NCBI GenBank assembly: GCA_031835245.1
Contig: JAVKOQ010000009.1
Coordinates: forward strand, 62,001-126,000
DNA from: Balamuthia mandrillaris
Taxonomy: Eukaryota; Discosea; Longamoebia; Balamuthiidae
Length of the DNA stretch: 64,000 nt
Direction of reading: 5' to 3'
A program made the translations under genes and the position numbers. The notes beneath the pieces were generated by a model, which saw only the letters and a list, made by a program, of their open reading frames with translations, did not search any database and was not told the DNA's origin. Positions 23,121-34,240 of the stretch are shown in pieces (positions within the stretch are counted from its first letter, which is position 1; every line of letters begins with the position of its first letter).

Positions 23121-24425
23121 ATGTTCTGTCGTCCACTCTCAACAGAGCCAGTTTGTGACCATCATCAACGAAAGCACTCGAAGCGGGGATGCCATGACCA
23201 TCAACAGGCGGAGAGGGAAGATGTAGAGCACAAAGAGAGCAACAACAGCGAAATGCGTGCGGCCCAAGGGAGCCCCCACGAGACGGGCGCTAAAGACTCA
23301 CAGCGGGAAGAAGAGCCAACAACTAAAAAGCACGAGGTCGTTTCGCTCCCTTCATCTAGTGACGATGACGACGGCGCCCAGAGGACTTGCTGTTGTTTGA
23401 TAGAGGTCATGCTGCCAGCGGAAGCGCTCTGTCTTATCTTGCAAGAGCTGCCCAAGGGGAGCGTGGCTCCAGCCTCCAGGACCTGCCGCCGATGGTTTGC
23501 CTGCAGCCCTCCTCACCTCCGACAGAAGCTCTATTATCGCTGGGCATGCTCCTCTCTGACCGCCTTGCAGTGGGCTTGCCTCCAAAAGCCTTTGCCAACG
23601 GACTTGGCGGTTAGCGTCTGCGATGTTGCTGCAATGAACGGAAGTTTGGAGGTGTTGGAGTGGGCCAGAGGGAACGGTTACCGTTGGAACGAACTAACGT
23701 GCAGCAAGGCCGCTGAGAATGGGCATTTGGAGGTGCTGAAATGGCTGAGAGAGCAGGGATGCCCATGGGACGAACAAACCTGCAGCTCTGCTGCTTGGAG
23801 CGGGCACTTGGAAATGTTGAAATGGGCCAGGGAGGAAGGATGTCCTTGGGATAACAACACCTGCCTCCGCGCTGCTGCAGGGGATCATTTCGAAGTACTG
23901 CGGTGGGCGCGAACGAACGGGTGCCCTTGGGATGAAAGAGTTTGCTTGTTTGCCGCGAGTAATGGACGCCTGGAAGTACTGCAATGGCTGAAGGAGAACG
24001 GGTGTCCGTGGGACTCTCGAACATGCGCAGCGGCTGCCTGTGGTGGCCATTTGGATGTGATAAAGTGGGCAAGAGAGAAGGGGTGCCCTTGGGACGAGCT
24101 AACTTGTGCCTCTGCTGCCATCCGTGGCCGGTTGGCGGTGTTGAAATGGGCAAGAGAGAATAGATGCCCTTGGAACGTGATAACCTGTGCCTCTGCTGCT
24201 TCCCTTGGTCATTTGGAGGTGTTGCAATGGGCCAGGGCGAACGGATGCCCTTGGGATGAGTCAATATGTTCCTGCGCTGCGTTGAACGGACACTTGGAGG
24301 TGTTGCAATGGGCCAGAGCGAACGGATGCCCTTGGAACCGGACGAATTGTGCCTCTGCTGCTGCCGACAATGGCCATTCGGAGGTGGTGGAATGGATAAG
24401 CAAAAACGGATGCACCGACAAATAA
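23121..24425 (+). CDS. F-box-like / ankyrin-repeat protein (CPWDE type)
   Basis: Single exon, 434 residues, no introns. Residues about 1-90 are hydrophilic. An F-box-like segment (PAEALCLILQELPKG, then RTCRRWFACSPPHLRQKLYY) spans about 92-140. From about 150 to the end there are roughly ten ankyrin-type repeats of 27 residues with the pattern GHLEVLKWARENGCPWDE-TC. This repeat style is common in Acanthamoeba and in its giant viruses. Probably an SCF adaptor whose repeats bind substrate. It ends 21 bp before a DNA transposon. Its closest relative in the window is the gene at 62405-63577 on the other strand. Confidence 0.85.
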   Translation: MFCRPLSTEPVCDHHQRKHSKRGCHDHQQAEREDVEHKESNNSEMRAAQGSPHETGAKDSQREEEPTTKKHEVVSLPSSSDDDDGAQRTCCCLIEVMLPAEALCLILQELPKGSVAPASRTCRRWFACSPPHLRQKLYYRWACSSLTALQWACLQKPLPTDLAVSVCDVAAMNGSLEVLEWARGNGYRWNELTCSKAAENGHLEVLKWLREQGCPWDEQTCSSAAWSGHLEMLKWAREEGCPWDNNTCLRAAAGDHFEVLRWARTNGCPWDERVCLFAASNGRLEVLQWLKENGCPWDSRTCAAAACGGHLDVIKWAREKGCPWDELTCASAAIRGRLAVLKWARENRCPWNVITCASAASLGHLEVLQWARANGCPWDESICSCAALNGHLEVLQWARANGCPWNRTNCASAAADNGHSEVVEWISKNGCTDK

Positions 24426-24446
24426 GAAGAGAGACAAACGAACATG

Positions 24447-25631
24447 GAGCTCTAGATACAAATTTTCCGCGTGAATTTTAGCTGGTTGGGAATATGTTCC
24501 CAACCCTACGAACTTTTGGTGTACGTTGGAACCAGGTACATCCACCAAAAAGTCAAAGAGGAAAAAAGAAAGTAGAAGCATAAAGTGGTCCACGATGCCG
24601 AAAAAGCCTGGGGAACTGAAGCAAAAGGTGCTCCGAAGGGTGAAGAAAGAGACCTTGGCAGCGATAACCAAGTATGTTCTTTCAAAACAACCGAAGTTGT
24701 GGGGGTTGAAGAAGAAAGGGTAATTCATCTCCAACTCAATTGTTGTGGCCCTGTACAAGGACCTAACAGGCCAAGGCTATAACTCCCTCCATGATGAAGT
24801 CCGCCCATGGCTTGGAGTAAGTGCCAAGTCCTTGCAGCACAATACCAAGGTGCTTAGGCAGGTAATGGCCAAGTGGGGAAGACGCCAGATCAAGCGGGGC
24901 AGACAAGAGGCCTGGAAGAGCGCTGGTGTGCAAGTTCGACGCCCAAAATGGCTTGAAAAGGTGAACCTCACGATGGACTCCACGGATCTCAAAAAAGAGG
25001 GCAGGAGGACCATCTCCAAGAAGGATGATTGTTGGTCATTCAAAGAAAATCGTCCTGGTTGCAGGTACATGGTGGTCTTTGACCTTGAAAACAGGGTCCG
25101 TGGTCTCTGGGGAGGGTACTCCCCTAAGACCTATGATGCCCATTGGGTTCTGGCCCAAAAGGAACACTTTGATTGCAAGTGGAAAGGAGCAAACATTGTT
25201 GCGGATTGCCACTTCGACCTTCCCCGTGATATGTTTGAAAACGTTAAGATTATCACTCCTGTAGCCGCCAGGGCAGGCACCACCTTGTCTGAGGTTCAAC
25301 AAAAGAGAAACCAAGAGCTCCGCAGACTTAGAGTGGAATCCCCTTTTGGGTTGTGGAAATCAAAGTGGAAGGCTCTTTCAGAACCATGGCGAGAGAGTGA
25401 CCAGCAGCAATCCTATCTTGTAACCCTTGCTGCTGGAGTGCATAACTTTGAATTGTAACACCATTGGTTTCACTGTTTTTCATCATGTTGCAGCATAATA
25501 ACAAGATCATCATTTCCCCTCTCATAATTCTTGCAGAGTTTTTAGGGTTCCACCCGCACAAAATTCTGGTAGGGTTGGGAATATGGTTCCAGCCAGCTAA
25601 AATTCACGCGGAAAATTTGTATCTAGAGCTC
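24447..25631 (+). mobile_element. PIF/Harbinger-like DNA transposon with terminal inverted repeats
   Basis: The element is 1185 bp. Perfect 39-bp terminal inverted repeats lie at 24447-24485 and 25593-25631, both beginning GAGCTCTAGATAC, and imperfect similarity extends to about 75 bp. A 3-bp direct repeat ATG flanks it (24444-24446 and 25632-25634), which fits the 3-bp target duplication of PIF/Harbinger elements. It encodes one DDE transposase; the Myb-like second gene of typical Harbinger elements is absent. Confidence 0.85.
24526..25458 (+). pseudogene. DDE transposase of the Harbinger-like element, one in-frame stop
   Basis: The frame 24526-25458 encodes a Lys-rich N-terminus and a DDE nuclease domain. 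The likely triad is D in LTMDSTD, D in IVADCHFD and E in RRLRVESPFGLWKSKW, the last resembling the VERAFGRLK block of DDE_4 (Harbinger/IS5-like) enzymes. A TAA at 24721-24723 interrupts the frame. The upstream GGGTAATTC could be a splice donor, with AG acceptors 40-50 bp downstream, so a short intron would restore the frame. Otherwise the copy is dead, or translation starts at 24745. Confidence 0.7.
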
Positions 25632-25773
25632 ATGGGCCACTGTGTGCCGCGGTCTGTAGCTTCTGCCTTGTTCTGCTTCTTCCTCCGCTGCTGCACGAGA
25701 GAACGGTTGGCCAAACACACGAAACTTTTAAGTGGTGTTCCTTTTTTTTAGAAAAAAACTGAAATGTACATTT

Positions 25774-25775
<2 letters not shown>

Positions 25776-25814
<39 letters not shown>
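25776..25814. repeat. (GA)n microsatellite between transposon and STE20 gene
   Basis: A pure GA run just 3' of the stop codon of the STE20-DEP gene. The 191 bp between the transposon and this gene hold nothing else I can identify. Confidence 0.9.
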
Positions 25815-25819
<5 letters not shown>

Positions 25820-25822
25820 TAG

Positions 25823-28800
25823 TTAAAGAAAGTGCGAAGATTGTTGGTCATCGCCATCGAGCGTAATTCTTCTTCCTCTTCCCTCTCCCTCTTCTCTTCT
25901 GCTCCCGCCTCTTTTATAAAGTCTGTGCTCTCTCTTTGTAAGACGAAGCGCCATCTCCGAAGCCAAGTGATGATAGAACCTTCCCGCCAAAGCTGGTTTC
26001 CTTGTGAAGAGCACATGAAGAAAGTATCCTTCGATTACATAAAGTTGAACAGGATTCTCATCTGCAATGACCGATGCTGACGCAGTTCCTTGTTCCAAGA
26101 AACTTATCTCCCCAAACATCTCTCCCGCTCTCATCTTTCCCAACAACGCCACCTTTGATTCTTTGTCGTTGCTATCGTCTTTCTTTTTCTTCTTCTCACT
26201 TCCTTCCGGTTGTTGTTGTGTCTTTTGTCGTTCGATGCGACATGTGCCGCGTGCTATTTGGAAGATGCGTTGATAGGAATGACCCTCCTTCATGATGACT
26301 TGATCCTTATGATACGTCTCCAACCGCACCCCCATAAATCCTCCCAATAACAAGTCCCAATCTTCCTTTGTTAAAATGTTTCCTTCTTCTTTTTCTCCAT
26401 ATTCAGAGTCCATTCGTTTGAGTCCGAGTTGAGAAGAAGATTTACGTTGAATGGAAGAAGAGTTGTTGCTTTCGCTGAAAGGAGAAAGTCTGGACCAAAG
26501 CTCGTGAATGATGGAGTAAGCCTCTTTGGTAACGGAACTTGGAGGTCCAGGGCGGAAGCTTATGCTCTTTTTCTTGTTGGTGCTGATAATGATCTCGCGA
26601 GAGGTTGCTTCCACTGCTTTGATATCGCGGAAAGGTATAACTACCTGTTTTAAACTTAGAAACAAAGGCTAATAAAGAAAGCATAAGGAACAGGAAGGAA
26701 GTTACCGATTTTCTGTGCCCAAATACAGAAGAGAAGAAGCACAAATGTTGGGAAGAGATAAAAAGTTGACCGTGATAAACGATCACTCGCTTCATACAGC
26801 ACGGATACTCTATTTGCATTTGAGAGAAAGGGATGAGAGGGAGAAAGGGATAGAACAAAGAAAGAAAAACAAACCTTTGATGACTACCTCTTCTTGGTTT
26901 GTGAGACCAAACCGACGACGAAACTTTCTATCGTTCGTCTCTTTCTCATCTTCGTTCTCTCTCACCGCCCTCACTCTCCCAGACTCTGTTATCTCATCTC
27001 CCGTCTCTTCCGCAAAGGAAGAGGTAGAGGTAAGAGGAAGTTGACGCAGTCGGTTAGCCAAACGAAGGCACACACAGTAATAGACTCTCTTGCTGAGACC
27101 AGGTTCCGTCAAGAACAACTTCTTCATCCACTCGCACTCTATCACGTGTAGCTCCGAGTCCACATCTGCACGAACTGTTGCAGTTGCTCCAGCCAATCGT
27201 CGAATGACGGACATCTCTCCAAAGATTCTTTCAGGTCCCAACAACGTTAACAGCTTGCTAGTTTCTTCGTCGTCTGCTGTATTTTTGCTCGCTTTGATGG
27301 CCTTTTCCACACGTAAACGTCCCGATTTAACTCTGTATAAACTGTCGTTTTGGTCACCTTCTTTGAGTATGATTTCGCCTTTCTTAAAGGTGACGAGCTT
27401 TGCTCCTGTCAACAAAAGTTGCCAGTCTCTCGCCGTCATGCCCATTTCACCAATAGAAGAAAAGAGATCCGTTGCCGAAGAAGAGGGAGATGATGCAGAA
27501 AGGGTGGAAGGAGGGCTTGGAGGAGGGACATCAGCGACACCTATGGTTTCGTGGCTGTGTTTGTTGTTGGTGCTATGGTTATCGTCATCATTTGCTGAAA
27601 TGGACTGACTTCTCTTTGCTTTCTCCTCTTGATAGATACGATCCCACTGGTGGATGAGTTCGTAGTTGAAGCGATAAAAGTGGCGCTCTGTGTCCTCAAA
27701 GGCTTTCTTGCCCTGAAGAGAGAGAATGAGTTTGCCATTGAAAATGGCGTTGGCCAAATAGACTGCCTTTTGTCTGCTCTCTAGTTCCAAGTTGGTGTAC
27801 AACCAATCCACCGCTTCTTTTGCTGTTGGAAAAGCAATCTTAAAACGAAAGAAAAAAGGTGACGGAAAACAAAAAGGAAAAAGGAATGAAAGAAGGAAAG
27901 AAAAGAAAAAGTAAAGACAGAAAGAAGTAATACCGATGAACGAGTTGGAATATGTTTTGAGGCGTCGTTTGTGGTCTTGAACAGTGACACCGTAAAGATT
28001 GTGACTCATCTTCAAAACCACCAACAAAACCTGAAAATATTTTCTGTTATTACAAAAGAAACAACAAAAGCACGCGAGAGAGAGACAGAGAGACAGAGAG
28101 AACAAACCAAAAAGTCGATCATGAGGTCAGTAGGTTCGCTACCTGGAGCAGAACATTGAGGCGTTGGCACGAAGTCGGGCGTTGTCAGTTTCGCAAAACA
28201 GCAGCTCTTGAGCTTCGCTTTCAACGAGCCAATAAAATCTGGAAGAAATCCTATTTTTTTAAAGAAAACATAAGTTCGTTTGGAAGCAGGAAAAGGGAAA
28301 TGCAAGAACGGGAAAGGGGAAAGGAACAAAAGAAGGAACCATCGTCTGCGTCAAACACGGATTGAGCGTGAACAGTTGGCATGGAAGAAGCAGATGAAGA
28401 GCTATAACTATCGGTCCCAGAAGGAGTGCCGTTGGAGGACGCACTTTCCTGAACTTCAGCATCAAGCAGGGCATAAAAGTCTTTTCCTTTTTTCTTTCGT
28501 TAAAGAAAACAAACTGTCAGAAAGATGAAGCGAAGATAACAAGAAACAAAGAAGAAAAATGAAACGAAAAAGAAACCTGTTTTTGAACTACATTAGCGGC
28601 TTCCATTGCACTTTCCGCCAATTCTGTAAGTATAGCTTTTGCGTTTGTCAGGCCCGTTACAAACTCATGCTGTAAATATCACAAAACAATCAGTCAGTAT
28701 ATGTATTATTCTGATACGTCAAACGCTAAACAAAAAAAAAACTTACCTGCAAAAGCTGCGCAGCAGTCGCTCGCTTCGACGGCTCTCTCACCAAACACAG

Positions 28801-29833
28801 CGACAAGAAGTGATGAAACTCCTCAGACCACTTTCCCTTCTTGCCATCCCCGGCCTCCTTCAACCCCGGCGGTGGGTTATCATCCGAGGCAATCATGAAG
28901 AGTGCGCTCATGGGGACGTGTGTATAGTAAGGCGGCCTGCCCTCCGCCAGCTCGATGGCGGTCACTCCCAAGGACCACACGTCCACGCTGGAGTCGTAGG
29001 GCTGTTCCAGGATGAGCTCAGGAGCCATCCAGTAAGGGCTCCCTATGGCCGTCCTCTTCTTGTCCAGCGTTCTCTCCAGGCGAGTGCTCACGCCAAAGTC
29101 GGCCAGCTTGGCCTTCCCACGAGCGGTCAGCAGTACATTGGCCGCCTTGATGTCGCGGTGGATGGTCTTGGAGCGGTGCAGGAAGAGCAGGGCCTGAAGG
29201 GTTTGCTGGAGGACAGCCGCGATTTGGGGCTCGGTGAGAGGTTGCTGCAGGTTCTCCATCACGGAGTGCAGTGAGCCGGCTTCGCAGTACTCCATTGAGA
29301 TCTTTAGTTATATTATTTTTGTTGTTGTTCGGAGTGGAAAAGAAGATGATGAGATGGTGTGAGGAGACAAAAGAGAGAGTGAAGAAGAAAAAGAAGAAAA
29401 ACGAAAGAGAGGAGAAGAGTTGATGAAGAAAATGAGAAAGAGACAAAAAGAAAAGGAGTCTTCCAAACGAACCCAAATCTGAGAGTCCTTTTTGAAAGTG
29501 CCAAAGTAACGAGGGAGGTAAGGACAATCTTTGGCGCTCTTCAGGATCATTATTTCCCTCATCAGGTCTTCCAGCGCGGTTTCATCGGACTCTTCCAGAG
29601 AGATCAGTTTCAGCGCCACGGTGTCGCCTGTCTCCTGGTTGATGGCCTTGAAAACACTTCCATAGGCACTATAAAATAGAAACGGGCGTTAACAACAGTG
29701 CTCTCCATCGATTCTAAATCTGTTGTTGTTGCTTTACACCAACACACTGGAGAGACACCCACCCTCTTCCAACCTCAGCGACCACTTTGAATAGCAGCGT
29801 GGGGTCGATGGTATTGCTCCGCGAGGTCTTCAT
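25823..29833 (-). CDS. STE20-type kinase fused to DEP, cNBD, GRAM and second cNBD
   Basis: Ten exons stay in phase from ATG to stop: 29833-29763, 29668-29473, 29301-28747, 28669-28577, 28493-28340, 28250-28108, 28030-27934, 27822-26875, 26809-26706 and 26644-25823, 1060 residues. Kinase about 17-290: GRGAYGSVF, VALKLI, MEYCEAGSL, HRDIKAANVLL, DFGVST, GSPYWMAPE. DEP about 420-490 (YGVTVQDHKRRLKTY, KEAVDWLYTN). First cyclic-nucleotide-binding domain about 560-700 (ERIFGEMSVI). GRAM about 735-810 (VIVYHGQLFISSQHLCFFS, VVIPFRDI). Second cNBD about 850-1020 (GEMFGEISFLEQGTASASV). STE20 kinases drive MAPK or Hippo-type cascades; the other modules suggest cyclic-nucleotide and membrane-lipid control. 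I know of no family with this exact order. Confidence 0.85.
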
Positions 29834-30157
29834 ACTGTTTGTGGCCAACAAACCAAGCTGAGCTATGCCACCCCTTTTTTCCTTCCCGCCCCCCTGATGC
29901 TTACTACGTTTCTCTTCCCTTGCTTCTGAGGAACCCCTTCTGTCGGTGTACCAGTTCACCCAAGCTGGCGCTCTTCCCCCCTTTCTTCTCTCCAATACGC
30001 CAACGACCAATGATCTTCTTTTTTGCTTTCTGTTTGAAAGGTTATTGGTGCAAATTCAAAATGCCGATCGGATAGATTTAGCCAATGGAAACGCCATCGG
30101 AGGATTTTTATTTCCCCTATCGGAGAAATTGGAAGGCGTGAAGAGCCGCTTCGTTTT
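29834..30157. other. intergenic region upstream of the STE20-DEP gene
   Basis: About 324 bp between the start of the STE20 gene and the stop of the peroxiredoxin gene (head to tail). It should hold the STE20 promoter. I see no GTCGACA element, repeat or RNA gene. Confidence 0.6.
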
Positions 30158-30552
30158 TTACAGCTGGGAGAGGACGTGGTCAGGGGCGGTGATGGTGAGG
30201 CTGGTAGTTTTTTGCAAAGGGGAGAAGAAGAAGAAGAACAAGAACAAGAACAAGAAGAAGAGGGTTGTTAGCTGATGAAAGAAAGAAGGGAAAGCGTTGC
30301 TGGAAGATGAAAGAAGCGTACTCGTTGGGGGCATTCTCCACGTTCTCCTTGACGATCTTGCCGTTGTCCACAACGAGGGCGTAACGCTTGCAGCGCTTGC
30401 CGAGGCCGGCGGCGCTGAGGTCGAGCTCCTTCTCGACGAGCTTGGTGAAGGAGCCATCCCAGTCGGCCAACATCTTGACGGCCTCCCCGGCCTTCAGGCT
30501 CTCGCCCCATGCCTTCATCACGAAAGGATCGTTCACAGACCTGTAGAGACGA

Positions 30553-30590
<38 letters not shown>

Positions 30591-30959
30591 CGAGAGAAGA
30601 AGAGACGAGAGAATAGAGAGAAGACACAAGATGAGAAAGGAGAGACGAGAGTGAGCAGAGGAGTGAGAAAGAAGAAAGTGGCAAAAAAAGAATAACGTAC
30701 ACGCAAGCGATGGTGTCAATGCCCTTCGCCTTGAACTGAGGCGCTTTCTCCACATACAAAGGCACCTGCAAGCCATGCCAACGACAGTGTGAGAAGAAAA
30801 AAGAATCAAACATCGATGAAAAAAAGTGGGAAGCGTGGTACGTGTCTGGTAGTGCAAACAGGGGTGTAAGCACCAGGAAGGCCAAAGATAACAACCTGAG
30901 CGAAGCAAGAGGCTTTGAGCGTGAGCAGATTGCTTGAAGCACGAAGCGCAAAAAGTGTG

Positions 30960-30999
<40 letters not shown>

Positions 31000-31333
31000 C
31001 TTCTTGCCCTTGAAGAGATCTTGGAGGGAAATGTCCTTTCCAGAGTCATCCTTCAGGTTGGCCTTGCCTTCCAAAAGGTTTTGGCCCACGGCGTAGGAAC
31101 GAGCGTAGAACGAAGGGCGAGCTGGGGTTCGTCAGGGTGAACCGACATGCAAACCAAAATGATGTTTTTTTTTTTGTTGATGGAAAGGAAAAGAAAAAAG
31201 GTATGAGATGATCAATCCATCCATCAATCAATCTCTCTCTCTTCCATAAACTTGTGTGCTGTTTTCACTTACCAACGCCAGAAACAAGGGCGGAGGAGGA
31301 CCTCAAAGCAGCAGCGCGGGTGGTGGAGAGCAT
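30158..31333 (-). CDS. PRDX5: peroxiredoxin-5 family protein, probably mitochondrial
   Basis: Six exons in phase: 31333-31273, 31121-31000, 30895-30842, 30765-30701, 30540-30322 and 30200-30158, 187 residues. An N-terminal segment rich in Arg, Ser and Ala (LSTTRAAALRSSSALVSG) looks like a mitochondrial presequence. The catalytic block VVIFGLPGAYTPVCTTRH holds the peroxidatic Cys, and SVNDPFVMKAWG and a C-terminus ending VLSQL are typical of PRX5/AHP1. It reduces hydrogen peroxide and alkyl hydroperoxides using thiols. Introns contain (CT)n on the sense strand. The promoter carries a GTCGACA element and telomere-like CCCTAA repeats. Confidence 0.92.
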
Positions 31334-31389
31334 GGTTGTTGCGTGTGTTGTCTTGTGTGTGCGCAGAAACGTGGTGAGCGTGCAAAAAG

Positions 31390-31452
31390 GGTCGACAACT
31401 ATGGTGGACACCACCACTAGCCCTAACCTTAGGGCAGCTTCAAACCCTAACC
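31390..31452. promoter_or_regulatory. GTCGACA element plus telo-box-like repeats upstream of peroxiredoxin
   Basis: GGTCGACA at 31390-31397 is 57 bp upstream of the start codon at 31333. CCCTAA at 31421-31426, the palindrome CCTTAGGG at 31427-31434 and AAACCCTAACC at 31442-31452 follow. AAACCCTAA matches the plant telo-box, a promoter element of housekeeping genes. Its use here is inference. Confidence 0.45.
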
Positions 31453-31647
31453 TATCAAAGCTTGGGGGCCTTTTTGCCGGTGAAAAAAAAAAAGCCATAA
31501 CAACAGAACGACGAGCGCGATGCTTTGGTTGGCCATCAAGCAGACTAGTTTACAGCTTTTTCCTTTGTTTCGTTATATAACAAGTTTTTCTTGTGTACTT
31601 AATATAACGAAAGAGTGGCAAAAAAAAAATAAATAAATTGGCACGTC

Positions 31648-31772
31648 TTGTTCAATGGGCAATATGTTCGTGCGAAGAGCAATTCCTGCGGTCTGAATGG
31701 AAGTGATGTTGTGCATGGGTGGGGTGCGCCGGCAGGCACACCCTTCCTTGGGCTCTTTTTACCCCTGGTGCT
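31648..31772 (-). pseudogene. isolated relic of a receptor ectodomain exon
   Basis: About 125 bp are clearly similar to the first exon of the receptor array: aligned blocks include CAATTCCTG, GAAGTGATGTTGTGCATGG, CCGGCAGG and CACACCCTTCC, matching copy B around 11305-11430. It carries indels that break the frame and nothing of the gene remains on either side. It lies 11 kb from the array between unrelated genes, in the same orientation. Confidence 0.75.
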
Positions 31773-32049
31773 CTCCGCTTGCTTTTCTTTCGTATTTATT
31801 TGTGTAGATCTGAACAGGCAAACTCCGCCAGCCAATCTACGTGGCCGGAGTACCGAACTTTTCCTTTTAAAGATAGTTTGATCTCAGAAAATTCACTAAA
31901 AATGGAATGGTTTAATAAGAAAGTTAAATTTGTCAAATTAACAGTAAAATTTGTGCTCTGCTTTTTTCTTTTGTTTTGTTTGAAACAAAAAAAAAACAGA
32001 AAAGAAACTTTGGGAAAGGAAAAGGGGGAAAAAAAAACTACAAAAAAAA

Positions 32050-33240
32050 ATGGAGGCGGACGAACTGACCAAGAAGTATGAGGTGAAAGATGAGCTTGGC
32101 CGGTACGTTGGGGTTCTTTTTTTCGTTTTTCCTGGTTTTGCCAATCGTAAGGAGCCAAAAATATTTTTTTTGGGCTGGGTTTTACTTCGATGCGCTTCAT
32201 TCGCTGTTTTTTTTCAATTCTTTGTCTCCCCTCTACTTTTTTTTGTTTGCTCTTTTGTGGGTCTTTTTGCGAAAGAGTTTCACCCTTTTCATCTCGTGTT
32301 GTGGTTTTCTTTGCCTACAATTTTTTATGATTTTTGTCATCCTTTTCTTTGTGTGCGGTTTTTTTTTTTGTAAAAAATCAATCACCACCGAAACACACTC
32401 CCTTTCTAGTCTGCTACTTTTCCCCAAATGCAAAATTAATCATCGCGTCTGAAACTAACAACCCTATTTTTTTTTTCTCTTTCCCCACTTCTCTTTGCTT
32501 GCTGTGCTTCTTTTCGATCTTCCTTTCCTTCTTCTTTTCATAGTGGGGCCTTTTCGGTGGTCAAACTCGGCATCAATAAAAAGACAAAGGAGAAGGTGGC
32601 CATCAAAATCATCGACCGCAGGAACGTGGGCGCCGACTATGAGAAGAATCTCAAGATGGAAATGGAGATCCTGAAGAAGGTGCACCACCCCAACATCATC
32701 GCTCTCAACGAGATGGTGGAGGCCGGCGACAGGCTCTACTTTGTAATGGAACTTGTGACGGGGGGAGAGCTCTTCGATCGTATCGTCGAGAAGGGATCTT
32801 ACACAGAGGAGGACGCCAAGATCCTCGTCAAGAAGATCGTTAGCGCCATTGAGTATCTCCATGATAAGGGCATTGCTCACCGTGACCTCAAGGTATTTTC
32901 TGCCTCTCTTTTTTTGCCAAAAAAAAAAGAAGACAAAAGCATAGAGCAAAATGATCAGGGAGAGAGAGAGAAAGAAGAAAGAAAGCGAAACAAACGCAAG
33001 AAACAAAATATGGATGAAGGAACGAAACTAATTTCCCTTTTATTGTAGCCAGAGAACTTGTTGGTCAAGAGCATCGAAGACGACACAGAGGTAAAGATTG
33101 CTGACTTTGGACTTTCCAAGATCATTGATCAAGACAAGATGATGCAAACCGCCTGCGGTACCCCTGGTTACGTTGGTACGCTAGCTTCTAATGAGCTTCC
33201 TTTTTGTCCTTCATCTTTTCATGCTTATTAACTTTGATTC

Positions 33241-33273
<33 letters not shown>

Positions 33274-33921
33274 GTGGTATCCAGCCCCTGAAGTACTTAC
33301 CGCCGAGGGCTATGGTCACGAGGTTGACCTGTGGAGCATTGGCGTTATCACTTATATTTTGTTTGTTCCCTCTTCTCTCTTCCCTCTCTCTCTCTCTCTC
33401 TCTCTCTCTTAGCATTTTGCTCTATGCTTTTGTCTTTTTCTTACTATGGTCTTTCTCTCTCTGTCGTTAAATGTAGGCTTTGTGGGTTCCCTCCTTTCTA
33501 TTCGGAGAGCGTTCCCGAAGTTTTTGAACAGATCATGAAGGCAGAGTATGACTATCCTGAGGAGTACTGGGATGAAATCTCTGATGAAGGTTCTTATTTT
33601 TCTTCCCTCTCTTCTTTGTACTCTTTCGTCATAGCCTTTTCGGTTTTGTTTTTCCTCTCTTCTTTTTCTTTTTCTTCTTTTATTTTAAACTCATTTTTCT
33701 TCAAAAAATAAACAGCAAAGGACTTTATCAATAAGTTGTTGGTGGTGGATGTGGAGAAGAGGATGACGGCCAAGGACGCCTTGAACCACAAGTGGTTGAA
33801 GAAGTCCAAGAAGAAGGACAAGAAGCCCAGCAAGCTGGCCAAGTTCCAGGAGAAGATGAAGAACTATGTGGCTGTGAGGAAGCAACAATCCAGAGCCACC
33901 GCTTCTGACTTTAACTTGTAG
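32050..33921 (+). CDS. CaMK-type serine/threonine protein kinase
   Basis: Six exons: 32050-32102, 32544-32892, 33049-33175, 33285-33360, 33477-33589 and 33716-33921, 307 residues. All catalytic motifs are present: GAFSVVKLG loop, VAIKII, MELVTGGELFDRI, HRDLKPENLL (split by an intron after HRDLK), DFGLSK, CGTPGYVAPEVL, DLWSIGVITYILLCGFPPF and RMTAKDALNHKWL. The sequence and the short basic tail (KLAKFQEKMKNYVAV) resemble CaMK I and the myosin light chain kinase of Dictyostelium. The tail could be an autoinhibitory or calmodulin-binding helix, though I cannot verify that. The first intron is T-rich and 441 bp, unusually long for this genome. Confidence 0.9.
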
Positions 33922-34019
33922 GTGTAATTGCGAATGCTCTCTTTTTTTTTGAAACAAAAAACATATTTGTCTTTGTGTTCTTTACTTTCTTTGTTTCCAT
34001 TCTCGTGTATTCTTTCGTG

Positions 34020-34071
<52 letters not shown>

Positions 34072-34240
34072 TCTCTCTCTGCTTCTCTCTCTTCTTGTAG
34101 TCCACGTCATTCCTATCTATATATAGTTCTGGATGACATATGCATATAGAAATTTCGTTGATTCCCGCCTTTTTACGTGGTAAACTTCGCCACACAAAAA
34201 AAAAAAAGGTGAGAGAAGAGGACCCCCCAAAGAAAAAAAC
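33922..34240. other. intergenic region with (CT)n run, kinase to ORC3
   Basis: About 319 bp between the kinase stop and the ORC3 start, both on the plus strand. A perfect (CT)n run at 34022-34070 and a TATATATAG stretch at about 34119-34127 are visible. No gene is supported. Confidence 0.7.

Noticed and set aside
23201-24264. Minus-strand open frames opposite the ankyrin gene
   Set aside because: Shadows of the biased ankyrin repeat codons. The sense frame has the F-box and repeats.
27994-28108. Separate gene starting at the ATG just before the DEP domain
   Set aside because: A donor at 28107 and an acceptor at 28031 keep the upstream STE20 frame open into the DEP exon, and no promoter-like gap is present. 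Kept only as an alternative.
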